From Pseudoalteromonas shioyasakiensis (GTDB lineage: Bacteria; Pseudomonadota; Gammaproteobacteria; Enterobacterales; Alteromonadaceae), in contig NZ_LRUE01000012.1 of the NCBI RefSeq assembly GCF_001550135.1, forward strand, positions 1 to 64,000: DNA of 64,000 nt, written 5' to 3'. A program made the translations under genes and the position numbers. Positions 17,193 through 27,770 of this stretch are shown piece by piece (position 1 is the stretch's first letter; each line of letters starts with the position of its first letter). The notes under the pieces were generated by a model. It was not told where the DNA came from. It did no database searches and was given only the letters and a program-made list of their open reading frames with translations.

Positions 17193-17711
17193 ATGGACAA
17201 GCTTATAAAACCACTCATCTCAATTGCATATGCTTTGTTTTTGGCCGGTTGCTCGTCAACGGGAAAAATAGATTACATGGTTGCAGGAGGTGCAACAGAA
17301 AAAGGTAACCAAATTTGGGTGCAGGCAATTACTTTTGATGATAATTGGGGGGGGCCTATGGGAAGCCTCGGCTGTTGTTGGGAAAGTGCAGGCAAAACAA
17401 GTGGTGTATACGACCAAAAATTCCCCGAAAAAGTGGTAGTTGAGTGGCTCGATAAATCTGAAAATAGAATTTATTACGGTGAAGTAGCCATAGATAAGGC
17501 TGGGTATAAATTAGCTAAAACCTTACCTGCTTATACATGGGTAAGCACAGGAGAGATAGAAACAAATATAACCCCTTACTTGATTATTGGTATGGGAGAA
17601 ACTGGCGAAATTAAGGTTTGGTTATCAAATACAAGCTCAGAAATGAATAGAATTGGTCGTGTATTACATGAACTTGGCTCTGGGCAAGCGCAATGGCGTG
17701 AGAATCAATGA
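17193..17711 (+). CDS. DUF2931-like lipoprotein, probable immunity protein copy 2
   Basis: A 172-residue paralogue of the preceding gene, nine bases downstream. The signal peptide and lipobox are nearly identical (IAYALFLAGC), and residues from about 61 to the end differ at only a few positions. Residues 28-60 diverge strongly (GATEKGNQIWVQAITFDD and SLGCCWESAGKTSG against the first copy). The 16 bases upstream of its ATG (ACCGACTATGGACAAG region) repeat the hydrolase 3' end, showing that the duplicated unit (528 bp) included the tail of the toxin gene. It probably protects against a related toxin variant. Confidence 0.72.
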   Translation: MDKLIKPLISIAYALFLAGCSSTGKIDYMVAGGATEKGNQIWVQAITFDDNWGGPMGSLGCCWESAGKTSGVYDQKFPEKVVVEWLDKSENRIYYGEVAIDKAGYKLAKTLPAYTWVSTGEIETNITPYLIIGMGETGEIKVWLSNTSSEMNRIGRVLHELGSGQAQWRENQ

Positions 17712-17772
17712 TGTTTTTAGATCACCTCACTAAATAATTAGATTTTTTCCTCATACTGTTACTTTATGTGGA

Positions 17773-17788
17773 TGTGATAACTATCACA
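17773..17788. promoter_or_regulatory. CRP-type binding site upstream of leu leader
   Basis: TGTGA-TAACTA-TCACA is an exact match to the CRP half-sites with the canonical six-base spacer, about 230 bases upstream of the leu leader peptide and 61 bases after the last lipoprotein stop. CRP control of leu transcription is an inference; it could also serve an unannotated transcript. Confidence 0.65.
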
Positions 17789-17879
17789 TTTAAAAGTTAA
17801 TCTAAGCAATAGAAGCTTTACCTTCCGAAACTTTAAACGTTCAATGCATTCAATTGGGTTTGATTAACCTTTAAAGTGT

Positions 17880-17932
17880 GGTTTTGTGGATTTTTAATTC
17901 CGGCAAGGTGATTTAAAAATCGGTTTTGTGGA
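17880..17932. repeat. Direct and inverted repeats upstream of leu leader
   Basis: The 11-mer GGTTTTGTGGA occurs at 17880-17890 and 17922-17932. Between these copies, GATTTTTAA (17889-17897) and TTAAAAATC (17913-17921) form a nine-base inverted repeat around a 15-base loop. A TGCTTGCAAGCA palindrome follows at 17940-17951. They may be regulator sites for the leu promoter; no known consensus was matched. Confidence 0.5.
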
Positions 17933-18004
17933 AAAATTATGCTTGCAAGCAGGTTTTTTGAATGTTAAAAATACAGCCACTGAACACACATTTAGTAAAT
18001 TAAG

Positions 18005-18073
18005 ATGCAAATTACACATTCAATTACATTAAAACTAAACCTCTTACTGCTTAAATCAGTGAGCGGGGCTTAG
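18005..18073 (+). CDS. leuL: leu operon leader peptide
   Basis: A 22-residue open frame starting MQITHSITLKLNLLLLKS and ending TAG at 18071-18073. Six of eight consecutive codons (18029-18052) are leucine, using TTA, CTA, CTC, TTA, CTG and CTT. It sits 90 bases before leuA and immediately before a strong terminator. This is the classic attenuation leader: scarce charged tRNA-Leu stalls the ribosome in the Leu run and lets downstream leuABCD be transcribed. Its start region can also pair with 18073-18084. It is too short for standard gene calling. Confidence 0.9.
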   Translation: MQITHSITLKLNLLLLKSVSGA

Positions 18074-18100
18074 TGTATTTGCATTTGTAGAACATTAAAA

Positions 18101-18126
18101 AACCCCGCAACCGCGGGGTTTTTTTT
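18101..18126 (+). terminator. leuABCD attenuator terminator
   Basis: AACCCCGC, loop AACC, GCGGGGTT and then a U-run form a strong intrinsic terminator 37 bases before the leuA start. The GCGGGG at 18063-18068, within the leader peptide end, can pair with the CCCCGC arm as an antiterminator. GTGTATTTGCAT (18073-18084) is complementary to the leader start ATGCAAATTACAC with one bulge. These alternative pairings support ribosome-dependent attenuation by leucine. Confidence 0.9.
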
Positions 18127-18162
18127 ATCTCGCTAATGGGTCATTGGGAACGAGGACAGTTT

Positions 18163-20783
<2,621 letters not shown>

Positions 20784-20841
20784 TTAAAAATTGTTTGCGC
20801 TGAGCTCGTCACTCAGCGTAACTAAAATGAGGGAATAGCAA

Positions 20842-22242
20842 GTGGCCCAAACCTTATACGATAAAATTTGGCAAGCTCATGTAGTCGCCAGTATTAATGA
20901 TCAAACTGATTTACTTTATATCGACCGTCACCTAGTTCATGAAGTTACTTCGCCGCAGGCCTTTGCTGGCTTACGTGAGAAAAACCGCAAAGTACGTTGC
21001 CCAGAAAAAACTTTTGCGACTATGGACCATAACGTTTCAACAAAAAGTCGCTCATTAGATGCTGCGAGTGAAGTGTCGAAAAATCAATTAATGGCACTGG
21101 ATGCAAACTGTAAAGAGTTTGGTATTCAGCTTTATGATTTAAATTCGATTAATCAAGGTATTGTGCATGTAATGGGGCCTGAGCAGGGCATTACCTTACC
21201 GGGCACAACCATAGTGTGTGGTGACAGCCATACCTCTACCCATGGTGCATTTGGCGCACTAGCGCACGGTATTGGTACTTCAGAAGTTGAGCATGTTCTA
21301 GCCACTCAAACGCTACAGCAGAAAAAAGCCAAGTCGTTAAAAATTCAAATTAATGGTCGCCTACGCCCAACTGTTACTGCAAAAGATTTAATCATGGCGG
21401 TGATTGGTAAATTAGGCACTGCGGGTGGTACTGGCTATGTTGCTGAGTTTTGTGGCGAAGGGATCGAAGCGCTGTCTATGGAAGCGCGTATGACGCTTTG
21501 TAATATGAGTATTGAAATGGGCGCAAAAGCGGGTTTAATCGCACCAGATCAAACAACTTATGATTATTTAAAAGGTCGCCCATTTGCACCACAAGGTGCT
21601 GACTTTGATAGTGCCGTTGCCTACTGGCAAACACTAAAAACTGATGAAGGCGCAGAGTTTGATCATGTTGTTGAATTAGAGGCTGCTGATATTCAACCGC
21701 AAATTACGTGGGGTACCAGCCCTGAGCAAGTGATTGGCGTAGATGAATTCATTCCTGATCCTGAGCAAGAACCAGATCTAATCAAAGCTGATGCAATTCG
21801 CAGCGCACTAAAGTATATGGGTTTAAAAGCCGGTGATAAATTGTCTTCAGCAACTGTTGATACCGTTTTTATTGGCTCATGTACAAATAGCCGAATTGAA
21901 GATTTACGTGCTGCTGCGCAAATTGTTGAAGGTAAGCAGGTTGCAGCGGGTGTTGAAGCACTGATTGTTCCTGGTTCTGGCCTTGTTAAAAAACAAGCCG
22001 AAGACGAAGGCCTTGCAGATATCTTCAAAGCAGCTGGCTTTGAATGGCGTGAGCCAGGTTGTTCAATGTGCTTAGCAATGAATGACGATAGATTAGAAGC
22101 CGGTAAACGCTGCGCGTCGACCTCTAATCGTAACTTTGAAGGTCGCCAAGGTCGCGGTGGCCGCACTCACTTAGTGAGCCCTGCAATGGCTGCGGCAGCG
22201 GCAATTCATGGTCGTTTTGTTGATATCAGAGGAGAAGCCTAA
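20842..22242 (+). CDS. leuC: 3-isopropylmalate dehydratase large subunit
   Basis: A 466-residue aconitase-type protein that, with LeuD, isomerises 2-isopropylmalate to 3-isopropylmalate. The three [4Fe-4S] ligands are visible: Cys in [13 protein letters not shown] and the CSMC pair in [41 protein letters not shown] and the C-terminal [22 protein letters not shown] are also diagnostic. The start codon is GTG at 20842, behind GAGGGA; no ATG fits the family N-terminus [15 protein letters not shown]. It overlaps leuD by one base (TAATG). Confidence 0.97.
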   Translation: MAQTLYDKIWQAHVVASINDQTDLLYIDRHLVHEVTSPQAFAGLREKNRKVRCPEKTFATMDHNVSTKSRSLDAASEVSKNQLMALDANCKEFGIQLYDLNSINQGIVHVMGPEQGITLPGTTIVCGDSHTSTHGAFGALAHGIGTSEVEHVLATQTLQQKKAKSLKIQINGRLRPTVTAKDLIMAVIGKLGTAGGTGYVAEFCGEGIEALSMEARMTLCNMSIEMGAKAGLIAPDQTTYDYLKGRPFAPQGADFDSAVAYWQTLKTDEGAEFDHVVELEAADIQPQITWGTSPEQVIGVDEFIPDPEQEPDLIKADAIRSALKYMGLKAGDKLSSATVDTVFIGSCTNSRIEDLRAAAQIVEGKQVAAGVEALIVPGSGLVKKQAEDEGLADIFKAAGFEWREPGCSMCLAMNDDRLEAGKRCASTSNRNFEGRQGRGGRTHLVSPAMAAAAAIHGRFVDIRGEA

Positions 22243-22841
22243 TGAGCGTATTTTTTAGTGGCTTAATGGCCCCGTTAGATAAAAACAATGTTGATACTGA
22301 CCAAATTATTCCAAAGCAGTTTTTAACGTCGACCAGCCGTGATGGCTTTGATGCGGCGCTTTTCTACGATTGGCGTTATTTAGATAACGGCGAGCCAAAC
22401 CCTGAGTTTATTTTGAACCGCCCTTGTTACCAAGGTGCGCAAATTCTTTTAACTCGCGACAATTTTGGTTGTGGCTCATCGCGTGAGCACGCGCCATGGG
22501 CATTAAAGCAATATGGTTTTGAAGTTATCTTAGCGGAAAGCTTTGCCGATATTTTCTTTAATAACTGCGGCAATAACCAAATGCTTGCTATCGCATTACC
22601 AGCAGAAACGCTTGAGCAATTATTTGTGCTGAGTGAACAGCATGATGATATTCATATCGAAGTTGATTTAGAAAACCAACAACTTCGTAGCGATAAGTTT
22701 GACACTATTCACTTTGATATTCGCCATGACATTAAAGAGCGTTTATTAAGCGGCTTAGACTTTATCGGTGTGACTGAAACACTTAACAGCCAAATTGATG
22801 CCTTTGAGCAGCAACTTGCAGCAGAACGCCCTTGGCAATAA
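22242..22841 (+). CDS. leuD: 3-isopropylmalate dehydratase small subunit
   Basis: A 199-residue swivel-domain partner of LeuC. Motifs include the N-terminal GLMAPLDKNNVDTDQIIPKQFL, the core NFGCGSSREHAPWALKQYGF and SFADIFFNNCGNNQML. It starts on the last base of the leuC stop, completing a compact leuABCD operon, and ends before a strong terminator. Length matches E. coli LeuD (201). Confidence 0.97.
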   Translation: MSVFFSGLMAPLDKNNVDTDQIIPKQFLTSTSRDGFDAALFYDWRYLDNGEPNPEFILNRPCYQGAQILLTRDNFGCGSSREHAPWALKQYGFEVILAESFADIFFNNCGNNQMLAIALPAETLEQLFVLSEQHDDIHIEVDLENQQLRSDKFDTIHFDIRHDIKERLLSGLDFIGVTETLNSQIDAFEQQLAAERPWQ

Positions 22842-22863
22842 CCTGTTTTTTCCATGTGAACCT

Positions 22864-22890
22864 AAACGCGGCCAAGGCCGCGTTTTTTTG
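22864..22890 (+). terminator. Terminator of the leuABCD operon
   Basis: AAACGCGGCC, AA, GGCCGCGTTT followed by a T-run form a 10-bp perfect GC-rich stem 23 bases after leuD. Confidence 0.92.
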
Positions 22891-22965
22891 TTTTTTATCG
22901 TAATTGTTTTCTTTATGGTCTTTAAACCATTAGCCTAGACTGAAATTTTATTTAGGGAACACACC

Positions 22966-23559
22966 ATGAAATACTTAGTAGCATCGATGCTCGTGGCAGC
23001 ATCATCAGTAGCGGCTGCGCGACCTGCACCGTTAGTGTCAATTCCAAGCCATGATGGCTTTTTTGATAATATTGCCGCCCATTGCGGTAAAGCTTACGAA
23101 GGTAAAGTGAGCGTTGATAACGCTGCTGGCCCGAGCTCATTTGCGGGCAAAAAGTTAGTAATGCATGTACGTCGTTGTAACGAGCGTGAGTTACAAGTGC
23201 CATTTCATGTAGGTGATGATGCATCTCGTACTTGGATCATCACAAAAACGGGCAGTGGTTTGAGTTTAAAGCATGACCATCGTCATAAAGATGGCAGCGA
23301 TGATAAATCAACCATGTATGGTGGCCATACTCTTGATGCGGGTTTTGCTAACGCGCAGTCGTTCCCGGCTGATCAGTACTCAAAAGAGTTGTTTGTGAGC
23401 CAAGGTATTCCCCAATCAATGGGTAACACGTGGCAAATGTATATTTATCCTAAGCAATTTACGTATCGCTTAGTGCGTGAAGGGCGTGAATTTCGTGTTG
23501 ATTTTGACTTAACTAAACCTATCACGCCGCCAAGCGCGCCGTGGGGATATGAAGACTAG
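22966..23559 (+). CDS. Secreted protein of unknown function
   Basis: A 197-residue protein with a Sec signal peptide (MKYLVASMLVAASSVAAA, cleavage near residue 18). The mature protein begins RPAPLVSIPSHDGFFDNIAAHCGKAYEG and contains MHVRRCNERELQVPFHVGDDASRTWIITKTGSGLSLKHDHRHKDGS and FTYRLVREGREFRVDFDLTKP. Two cysteines could form a disulfide, and the HDHRHKDGSDD segment is rich in possible metal ligands. I do not recognise a family name, though the architecture looks like a conserved marine gammaproteobacterial periplasmic protein. It has its own promoter space after the leu terminator. Confidence 0.65.
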   Translation: MKYLVASMLVAASSVAAARPAPLVSIPSHDGFFDNIAAHCGKAYEGKVSVDNAAGPSSFAGKKLVMHVRRCNERELQVPFHVGDDASRTWIITKTGSGLSLKHDHRHKDGSDDKSTMYGGHTLDAGFANAQSFPADQYSKELFVSQGIPQSMGNTWQMYIYPKQFTYRLVREGREFRVDFDLTKPITPPSAPWGYED

Positions 23560-23561
23560 TG

Positions 23562-23927
23562 CTATTTAGCTTCGTCTTCACACTGTAAAACAACCGTTAA
23601 AGGTGGCTGATAGGCGCGTGGTTTAGTTGGAAAACGTTCATACTCCTGCACCCCATCAGTCACTCTTAGCATAAATGGTTTGTCTCTACATAAGCGACTT
23701 GCATGGCGCAGTAAAAATACGCTTTGATTGCGAAAGTGCTTGTAGTCGTCAGACTGAATTTCGAGGTGGTAGCGGCCGTCGGCCAATTTAGTTTGGTAGT
23801 AGTGGACTTTTTCGTCGAAGTCATAGAGCTTTTCGGTTTCGCCTTTTGCTGCCTGCGCATTACTGCACCCCGCTAACATTAAAACGGCGCTGATTAATAG
23901 TGCTTGTGTACTTCTCACTTCACTCAT
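23562..23927 (-). CDS. Small lipoprotein of unknown function
   Basis: A protein of about 121 residues with a lipoprotein signal (ALLISAVLMLAGC, then Ser-Asn). The mature domain (KLYDFDEKVHYYQTKLADGRYHLEIQSDDYKHFRNQSVFLLRHASRLCRDKPFMLRVTDG) is alpha/beta with two cysteines. I do not recognise the family. The ATG at 23927 is preferred to an in-frame GTG at 23933 because GGAG lies about 10 bases upstream. It is convergent with the preceding secreted protein gene, two bases apart. Confidence 0.6.
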   Translation of the reverse strand: MSEVRSTQALLISAVLMLAGCSNAQAAKGETEKLYDFDEKVHYYQTKLADGRYHLEIQSDDYKHFRNQSVFLLRHASRLCRDKPFMLRVTDGVQEYERFPTKPRAYQPPLTVVLQCEDEAK

Positions 23928-24054
23928 AAACACTTAACTCCATGTGATTAATACCTTGTTTCATCGAGATGTTGAACCTGAGTTAGCATCCATAGTCAAA
24001 CTAAGGTAACGTTACGTCTTACATGTAGTCTAACACCCAAAAAGGGAAAATGTG

Positions 24055-24501
24055 ATGCTCAATAAAATAAAACAGCTGTTTTCAGCGCTGAATGATACCC
24101 AATCTAACATTGCTGAGCATGACCTAAAAACCGCCGTTGCTGCGTTATTAATTGAGGTTATGCGTGCAGATAATGAGTTACAAGATGATGAGCAACAGAC
24201 CCTGAATGAGACCTTAAAGAAGTATTTCTCGCTCAACGAAGAAGAGGTTCAAGAGTTAGTTGCAAGTGCATCGCAAAGCTTAGATGATGCAATAGATTAC
24301 TTTCAGTTTTCAAAACAAGTTAATGCCCAGTGCAGTGCCGAGCAGCGTATTGAAATCATCGAGCTGTTGTGGCGTTTAGCCTACGCAGATGGCAATTTAG
24401 ATAAGCATGAAGAAATGGTTATTCGCCGCGTCGCAAGCTTGTTGTATGTAACTCATGAAGACTTTATCGCTGCTAAGCTAGCAGCGACAAAGCTAAGTTA
24501 G
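24055..24501 (+). CDS. TerB-like helical protein
   Basis: A 148-residue, all-helical, acidic protein. The repeated pattern LKTAVAALLIEVMRADNELQDDEQQTL and IIELLWRLAYADGNLDKHEEMVIRRVASLL matches the TerB-like fold, where acidic Asp/Glu at the end of each repeat bind divalent metal. TerB-domain proteins occur in tellurite and stress operons but also as isolated genes; no other ter genes are here, so resistance should not be assumed. The ATG at 24055 follows AAAGGGA; the adjacent GTG at 24052 is possible. Confidence 0.8.
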   Translation: MLNKIKQLFSALNDTQSNIAEHDLKTAVAALLIEVMRADNELQDDEQQTLNETLKKYFSLNEEEVQELVASASQSLDDAIDYFQFSKQVNAQCSAEQRIEIIELLWRLAYADGNLDKHEEMVIRRVASLLYVTHEDFIAAKLAATKLS

Positions 24502-24524
24502 TAGCGATAAAACTAGGCTAGCAA

Positions 24525-25094
24525 TTATTTATTTAATTTGCTCGCTACGCTCACAAGTTGCTGGGCAAGGCTGGCAACTTGTTCGGCTGTATCAGCATCG
24601 CTGATGCGGCCTTGCTCATCTAATTTAGTGTGAATAGCAGGTACTGCGAGTTGATCTGCAAGTACTAAACTACCAATACCTGATAAAATATCACGCACGT
24701 GATTTAAACCACGTAAGCCACCTAAACCACCCGGTGAAGATGCATAAAGTGCAGTCACTTTATTACGAAATGCAGGCACTGCGCCTTGCTCTGTACGAGA
24801 AGCCCAGTCGATTGCGTTTTTAAGTGGCGCTGTAATTGAGCCATTATATTCTGGGCTTGCTAATAAAATGCCATCAGCAGCGCGAAGCTTATCTTTTAAT
24901 AATTGTGCGCCTGCAGGTGTACCTTGCGCTTCAATATCTTCATCAAATAAAGGTAAGTCTAAATCACTTAATTTAATCACTTCTACTTCAGCACCACTTT
25001 CGAGGGCGAAGCGTGCAGCTTCATTAATCAGTTTTTGATTAAAGCTGTCTTTACGTAGGCTGCCTGCTAGGGCAATAATTTTAGGTGCTGTCAT
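24525..25094 (-). CDS. NADPH-dependent FMN reductase family protein
   Basis: A 189-residue flavodoxin-fold oxidoreductase. The FMN phosphate loop AGSLRKDSFNQKLINEA lies near residues 10-26, and the flavin-contact LLASPEYNGSITAPLKNAIDWASR near 75-100. The family includes quinone, chromate and azo reductases such as ChrR/YieF, which transfer two electrons from NAD(P)H. The natural substrate cannot be read from sequence. It is divergent from a LysR regulator gene whose start lies 115 bases away, so that regulator may control it. Confidence 0.85.
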   Translation of the reverse strand: MTAPKIIALAGSLRKDSFNQKLINEAARFALESGAEVEVIKLSDLDLPLFDEDIEAQGTPAGAQLLKDKLRAADGILLASPEYNGSITAPLKNAIDWASRTEQGAVPAFRNKVTALYASSPGGLGGLRGLNHVRDILSGIGSLVLADQLAVPAIHTKLDEQGRISDADTAEQVASLAQQLVSVASKLNK

Positions 25095-25209
25095 GATGGC
25101 TTCCTTTTTTAAGCTTCACTGTTGATATACTCACTGTAGCAAAAAACAGCTTGCAGAAAAGCCAAATAAACGCAAAACTTATGTGCGTATATGCACACAA
25201 GGAGCCGTT

Positions 25210-26103
25210 ATGGCGATTCAATTTGATGATTGGCAAGATGTAAAAGTTGCTTATGAGGTGGCAAGGCTCGGCACGTTAACCGCTGCTGCCGAATCGTTAG
25301 GTGTTCATCACAGCACAGTGCTTAGAAGAATCAACAATTTAGAAGATAACCTTGATGCGCGGTTATTCCACCGTCATGCCCGAGGCTATACAGTGACAGA
25401 AATTGGCGCTAAGTTGTTTGCGACTGCAAAATCGATTAACGCTGAACTTGAAAAACTTCACAACGATATTATTGCCGCTGATAGCCAACTGCGAGGCAGT
25501 TTATTATTAACTACTGTAAGTGGTTTTATTGATGTGCTTAGTGATGTCTGTGAGCAGTTTCAAAACCTGCACCCGCAAGTGCAACTCGAAGTTATTCTTG
25601 ATCAAAACCGTTTACGCCTTGATCACGGTCAAGCGCATATTGCCGTGCGAGCGGGCCCTCGGCCTGATGAAGGCGACTATATTGCCCAGCATTTAGCTGA
25701 ACTTTCGTCAGGGTTTTATGCCTCTAAAAGTTATATTGAAAAGTATGGCATGCCAAAGAATATTGAGCAGTTGCAACAGCATAGTTTTGTTTCTGGGGTG
25801 GCTGGCTACAACGGTAAAGTGCCTTATTTTGCATGGGTTGATCAACATATTGAACCTTCGCAAATTAAGTTACGGGTGTCTGAAACATCAGAAGCTACAA
25901 GGGCGATTGTGAGAGGCCTAGGAATTGGTGGTTTACAGCATGAAGTGGCAAGCCAATACCCTGATCTGCTGCCAGTGCTTCCTAAAGAGCTAAACTGGCC
26001 AACGGATCTTTGGCTGGTAACGCATCACTTGGTGCATCGTACAGCCAAAGTCCAAGCATTTAGTCAGCTTTTAAAAGCCTATTTTAAAGATTTAAAAGCT
26101 TAA
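25210..26103 (+). CDS. LysR-family transcriptional regulator
   Basis: A 297-residue regulator. The N-terminal winged HTH (about 8-66: DVKVAYEVARLGTLTAAAESLGVHHSTVLRRINNLEDNLDARLFHRHARGY) is followed by a periplasmic-binding-type effector domain (about 90-295). The VHHSTVLRRI form of the recognition helix belongs to a subgroup with shortened effector similarity. The ATG at 25210 follows AAGGAG, so the upstream Met at 25183 is rejected. It is divergent from the FMN reductase and convergent with norR, whose 3' end overlaps by 4 bases. Confidence 0.88.
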   Translation: MAIQFDDWQDVKVAYEVARLGTLTAAAESLGVHHSTVLRRINNLEDNLDARLFHRHARGYTVTEIGAKLFATAKSINAELEKLHNDIIAADSQLRGSLLLTTVSGFIDVLSDVCEQFQNLHPQVQLEVILDQNRLRLDHGQAHIAVRAGPRPDEGDYIAQHLAELSSGFYASKSYIEKYGMPKNIEQLQQHSFVSGVAGYNGKVPYFAWVDQHIEPSQIKLRVSETSEATRAIVRGLGIGGLQHEVASQYPDLLPVLPKELNWPTDLWLVTHHLVHRTAKVQAFSQLLKAYFKDLKA

Positions 26104-27662
26104 ACAGACTTTTTAACGCTAATGCCTAGCCGTTTGGCTAGGCGCACAAGGTTGGCTCTATCAACACTTAAGCTGCGTGCTGTGGCTGCCCAGTTTAGGT
26201 TGTGTAGTTCAAGTTGTTGCATAATTAATTGATAACTAAAAGCGTCAGTAGCCTCTTTAAGCGATAAGCGAGTGGCTTTTTGTTCGTTAACTGCAACAGG
26301 GCTTGGTTCAGCAACGGCCATTTTAGCGATATCACAATGGTCAGGCTCGATTGTGACAATGCTTTGTTGCCATTGCTGCTGCTTGGCTTTGAGTGCTGCG
26401 CGACTGATCACATGTTCAAGCTCTCTCACATTGCCTGGCCAATCATATTGACGCAGTAGTAACTGTGTATCGCTACTAAGCTTAAGTTGTTTAATTGCCA
26501 GTTTTTTAGATGTTTGCTCAATAAAAAAGCCTGCCAATAAAATAACATCGTTATCGCGCTCTTTTAGTGGTGCAACATACAATGGGTAAACGCTTAAGCG
26601 GTGATAAAGGTCTGCACGAAAGCGCCCCGCAGCGACTTCTTGTTTTAAATCGCGGTTGGTAGCTGCAATCACTCTGACATCAACATAACGGCTTTGATCT
26701 TCCCCCACAGTTTGTACTTCACCACTTTGTAATACGCGCAATAGCTTACTTTGCATAGCAAGCGGAAGCTCGCCAATTTCATCTAAAAACAGGGTACCAC
26801 CATCGGCGAGTTGAAACTTACCCTGGCGAGCAGTATGTGCCCCAGTAAATGCGCCTTTACTGTGACCAAAAAATTCACTTTCGGCTAAGTTCTCTGGTAA
26901 CGATGCGCAGTTTAAGTGGATCAACGGCATGTCGCGGCGTTTTGAGTTTAAGTGGATATTGCGTGCAACGAGTTCTTTACCGACGCCTGTATCGCCTTGT
27001 ATCAATACGCTAAATTCTGAGGCAGCCACCAGCTGAATATCATTTTTAAGGGTCAGCATTGCTTGGCTATTACCAATAATTTCGACACCTTCTCGTGTTA
27101 GCGCTTCAAGGTTAAGCTGCTGCGCAACTTGATAGTTGTGCTGTGCGTGCTGCATAAAATGCTGCAAGGTTAGGGCATGCTCAACATAGCCTGCAGCTAG
27201 CTGTTTTAGTTGATTGAGCTCGTTCATTGCTAAAGCGTCAAAGGCATGTTCATCTAAACTATCAAAGGTCAAAACACCCAATAGTTCGTTGTTATCTTTG
27301 CTGCTCAGCAGCGGCACGCCCATGCAGGCATGAACAGGAAAGTCGCCATGCTGGCTTTGTAATAAACCATCGTAAGGGTCGGGTAGGCCACAATCTTTGG
27401 CAAATTTTAGCGGTTCACTGCCACGGCATATTTCAAATAAGCGCGGATGCTCCGCTATTTTAAAGCGTCTTCCTAACGTATCGTCCGACAACCCATGAAG
27501 GGCTACGGGCTTTAACACATCGCCTTGTTTCAATAATAAGGCAACTGCATCACATTCAAGCCAATCATTAATGCAACTCAACAGATAACTGAAATTATGA
27601 TCAACACTGCTTGCTTTGGTAAGTGCAAGTGCAACATCAAGAAGGGATTTTTTGAGCATCAT
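26100..27662 (-). CDS. norR: Nitric oxide-responsive sigma-54 activator NorR
   Basis: A 520-residue enhancer-binding protein. The N-terminal GAF domain (about 20-170), which in NorR holds a non-heme iron that binds NO, is followed by an AAA+ domain with Walker A GDTGVGKE, the sigma-54 loop GAFTGAHTARQGKFQLADGGTLFLDEIGELP and RVIAATNRDLKQEV. A C-terminal Fis-type HTH (HNLNWAATARSLSVDRANLVRLAKRLG) ends the protein. It is divergent from nnrS-hmp, with NorR-like boxes and a sigma-54 promoter between them, which supports the assignment over other sigma-54 activators. It probably activates NO detoxification. Confidence 0.92.
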   Translation of the reverse strand: MMLKKSLLDVALALTKASSVDHNFSYLLSCINDWLECDAVALLLKQGDVLKPVALHGLSDDTLGRRFKIAEHPRLFEICRGSEPLKFAKDCGLPDPYDGLLQSQHGDFPVHACMGVPLLSSKDNNELLGVLTFDSLDEHAFDALAMNELNQLKQLAAGYVEHALTLQHFMQHAQHNYQVAQQLNLEALTREGVEIIGNSQAMLTLKNDIQLVAASEFSVLIQGDTGVGKELVARNIHLNSKRRDMPLIHLNCASLPENLAESEFFGHSKGAFTGAHTARQGKFQLADGGTLFLDEIGELPLAMQSKLLRVLQSGEVQTVGEDQSRYVDVRVIAATNRDLKQEVAAGRFRADLYHRLSVYPLYVAPLKERDNDVILLAGFFIEQTSKKLAIKQLKLSSDTQLLLRQYDWPGNVRELEHVISRAALKAKQQQWQQSIVTIEPDHCDIAKMAVAEPSPVAVNEQKATRLSLKEATDAFSYQLIMQQLELHNLNWAATARSLSVDRANLVRLAKRLGISVKKSV

Positions 27663-27673
27663 GTCAATTTGAC
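27663..27673. promoter_or_regulatory. Putative NorR box 1
   Basis: GTCAATTTGAC is an inverted repeat with the GT-N7-AC spacing described for NorR sites. It lies directly upstream of the norR start codon, so it may allow autoregulation as well as activation of nnrS. Confidence 0.65.
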
Positions 27674-27706
27674 CTGAATGTGTTTTATTGATGTTTTTAA
27701 TAGTGT

Positions 27707-27717
27707 GTCATTTTGAC
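27707..27717. promoter_or_regulatory. Putative NorR box 2
   Basis: GTCATTTTGAC repeats the same GTCA-N3-TGAC pattern 44 bases from box 1 and about 54 bases upstream of the sigma-54 element, a normal enhancer position. Confidence 0.65.
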
Positions 27718-27770
27718 TTATTTATCAAGTGTCCAAGTTTAATGCATTGATATTTAATGGTTTTTATTTT

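Larger units (their letters stand above)
16665..17711 (+). repeat. Tandem gene duplication, 528-bp unit
   Basis: Two lipoprotein genes start 528 bases apart and are nearly identical at both ends. The shared sequence begins just before each ATG, inside the 3' end of the hydrolase gene in copy 1 and in the intergenic gap in copy 2. The middle of each gene is divergent, which suggests selection or gene conversion at a toxin-contact region. Confidence 0.9.

Noticed and set aside
13146..17711. Complete type VI secretion locus
   Set aside because: Only effector-like, carrier-like and immunity-like genes are present; no sheath, baseplate, membrane complex, Hcp, VgrG or PAAR gene was found.
21693..22166. 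Minus-strand open frame of 157 codons
   Set aside because: It lies entirely antisense to leuC, where all Fe-S cysteine motifs are intact; its composition is a codon shadow.
24055..24501. Tellurite resistance operon
   Set aside because: Only one TerB-like gene is present, with no terC, terD, terZ or terA neighbours.
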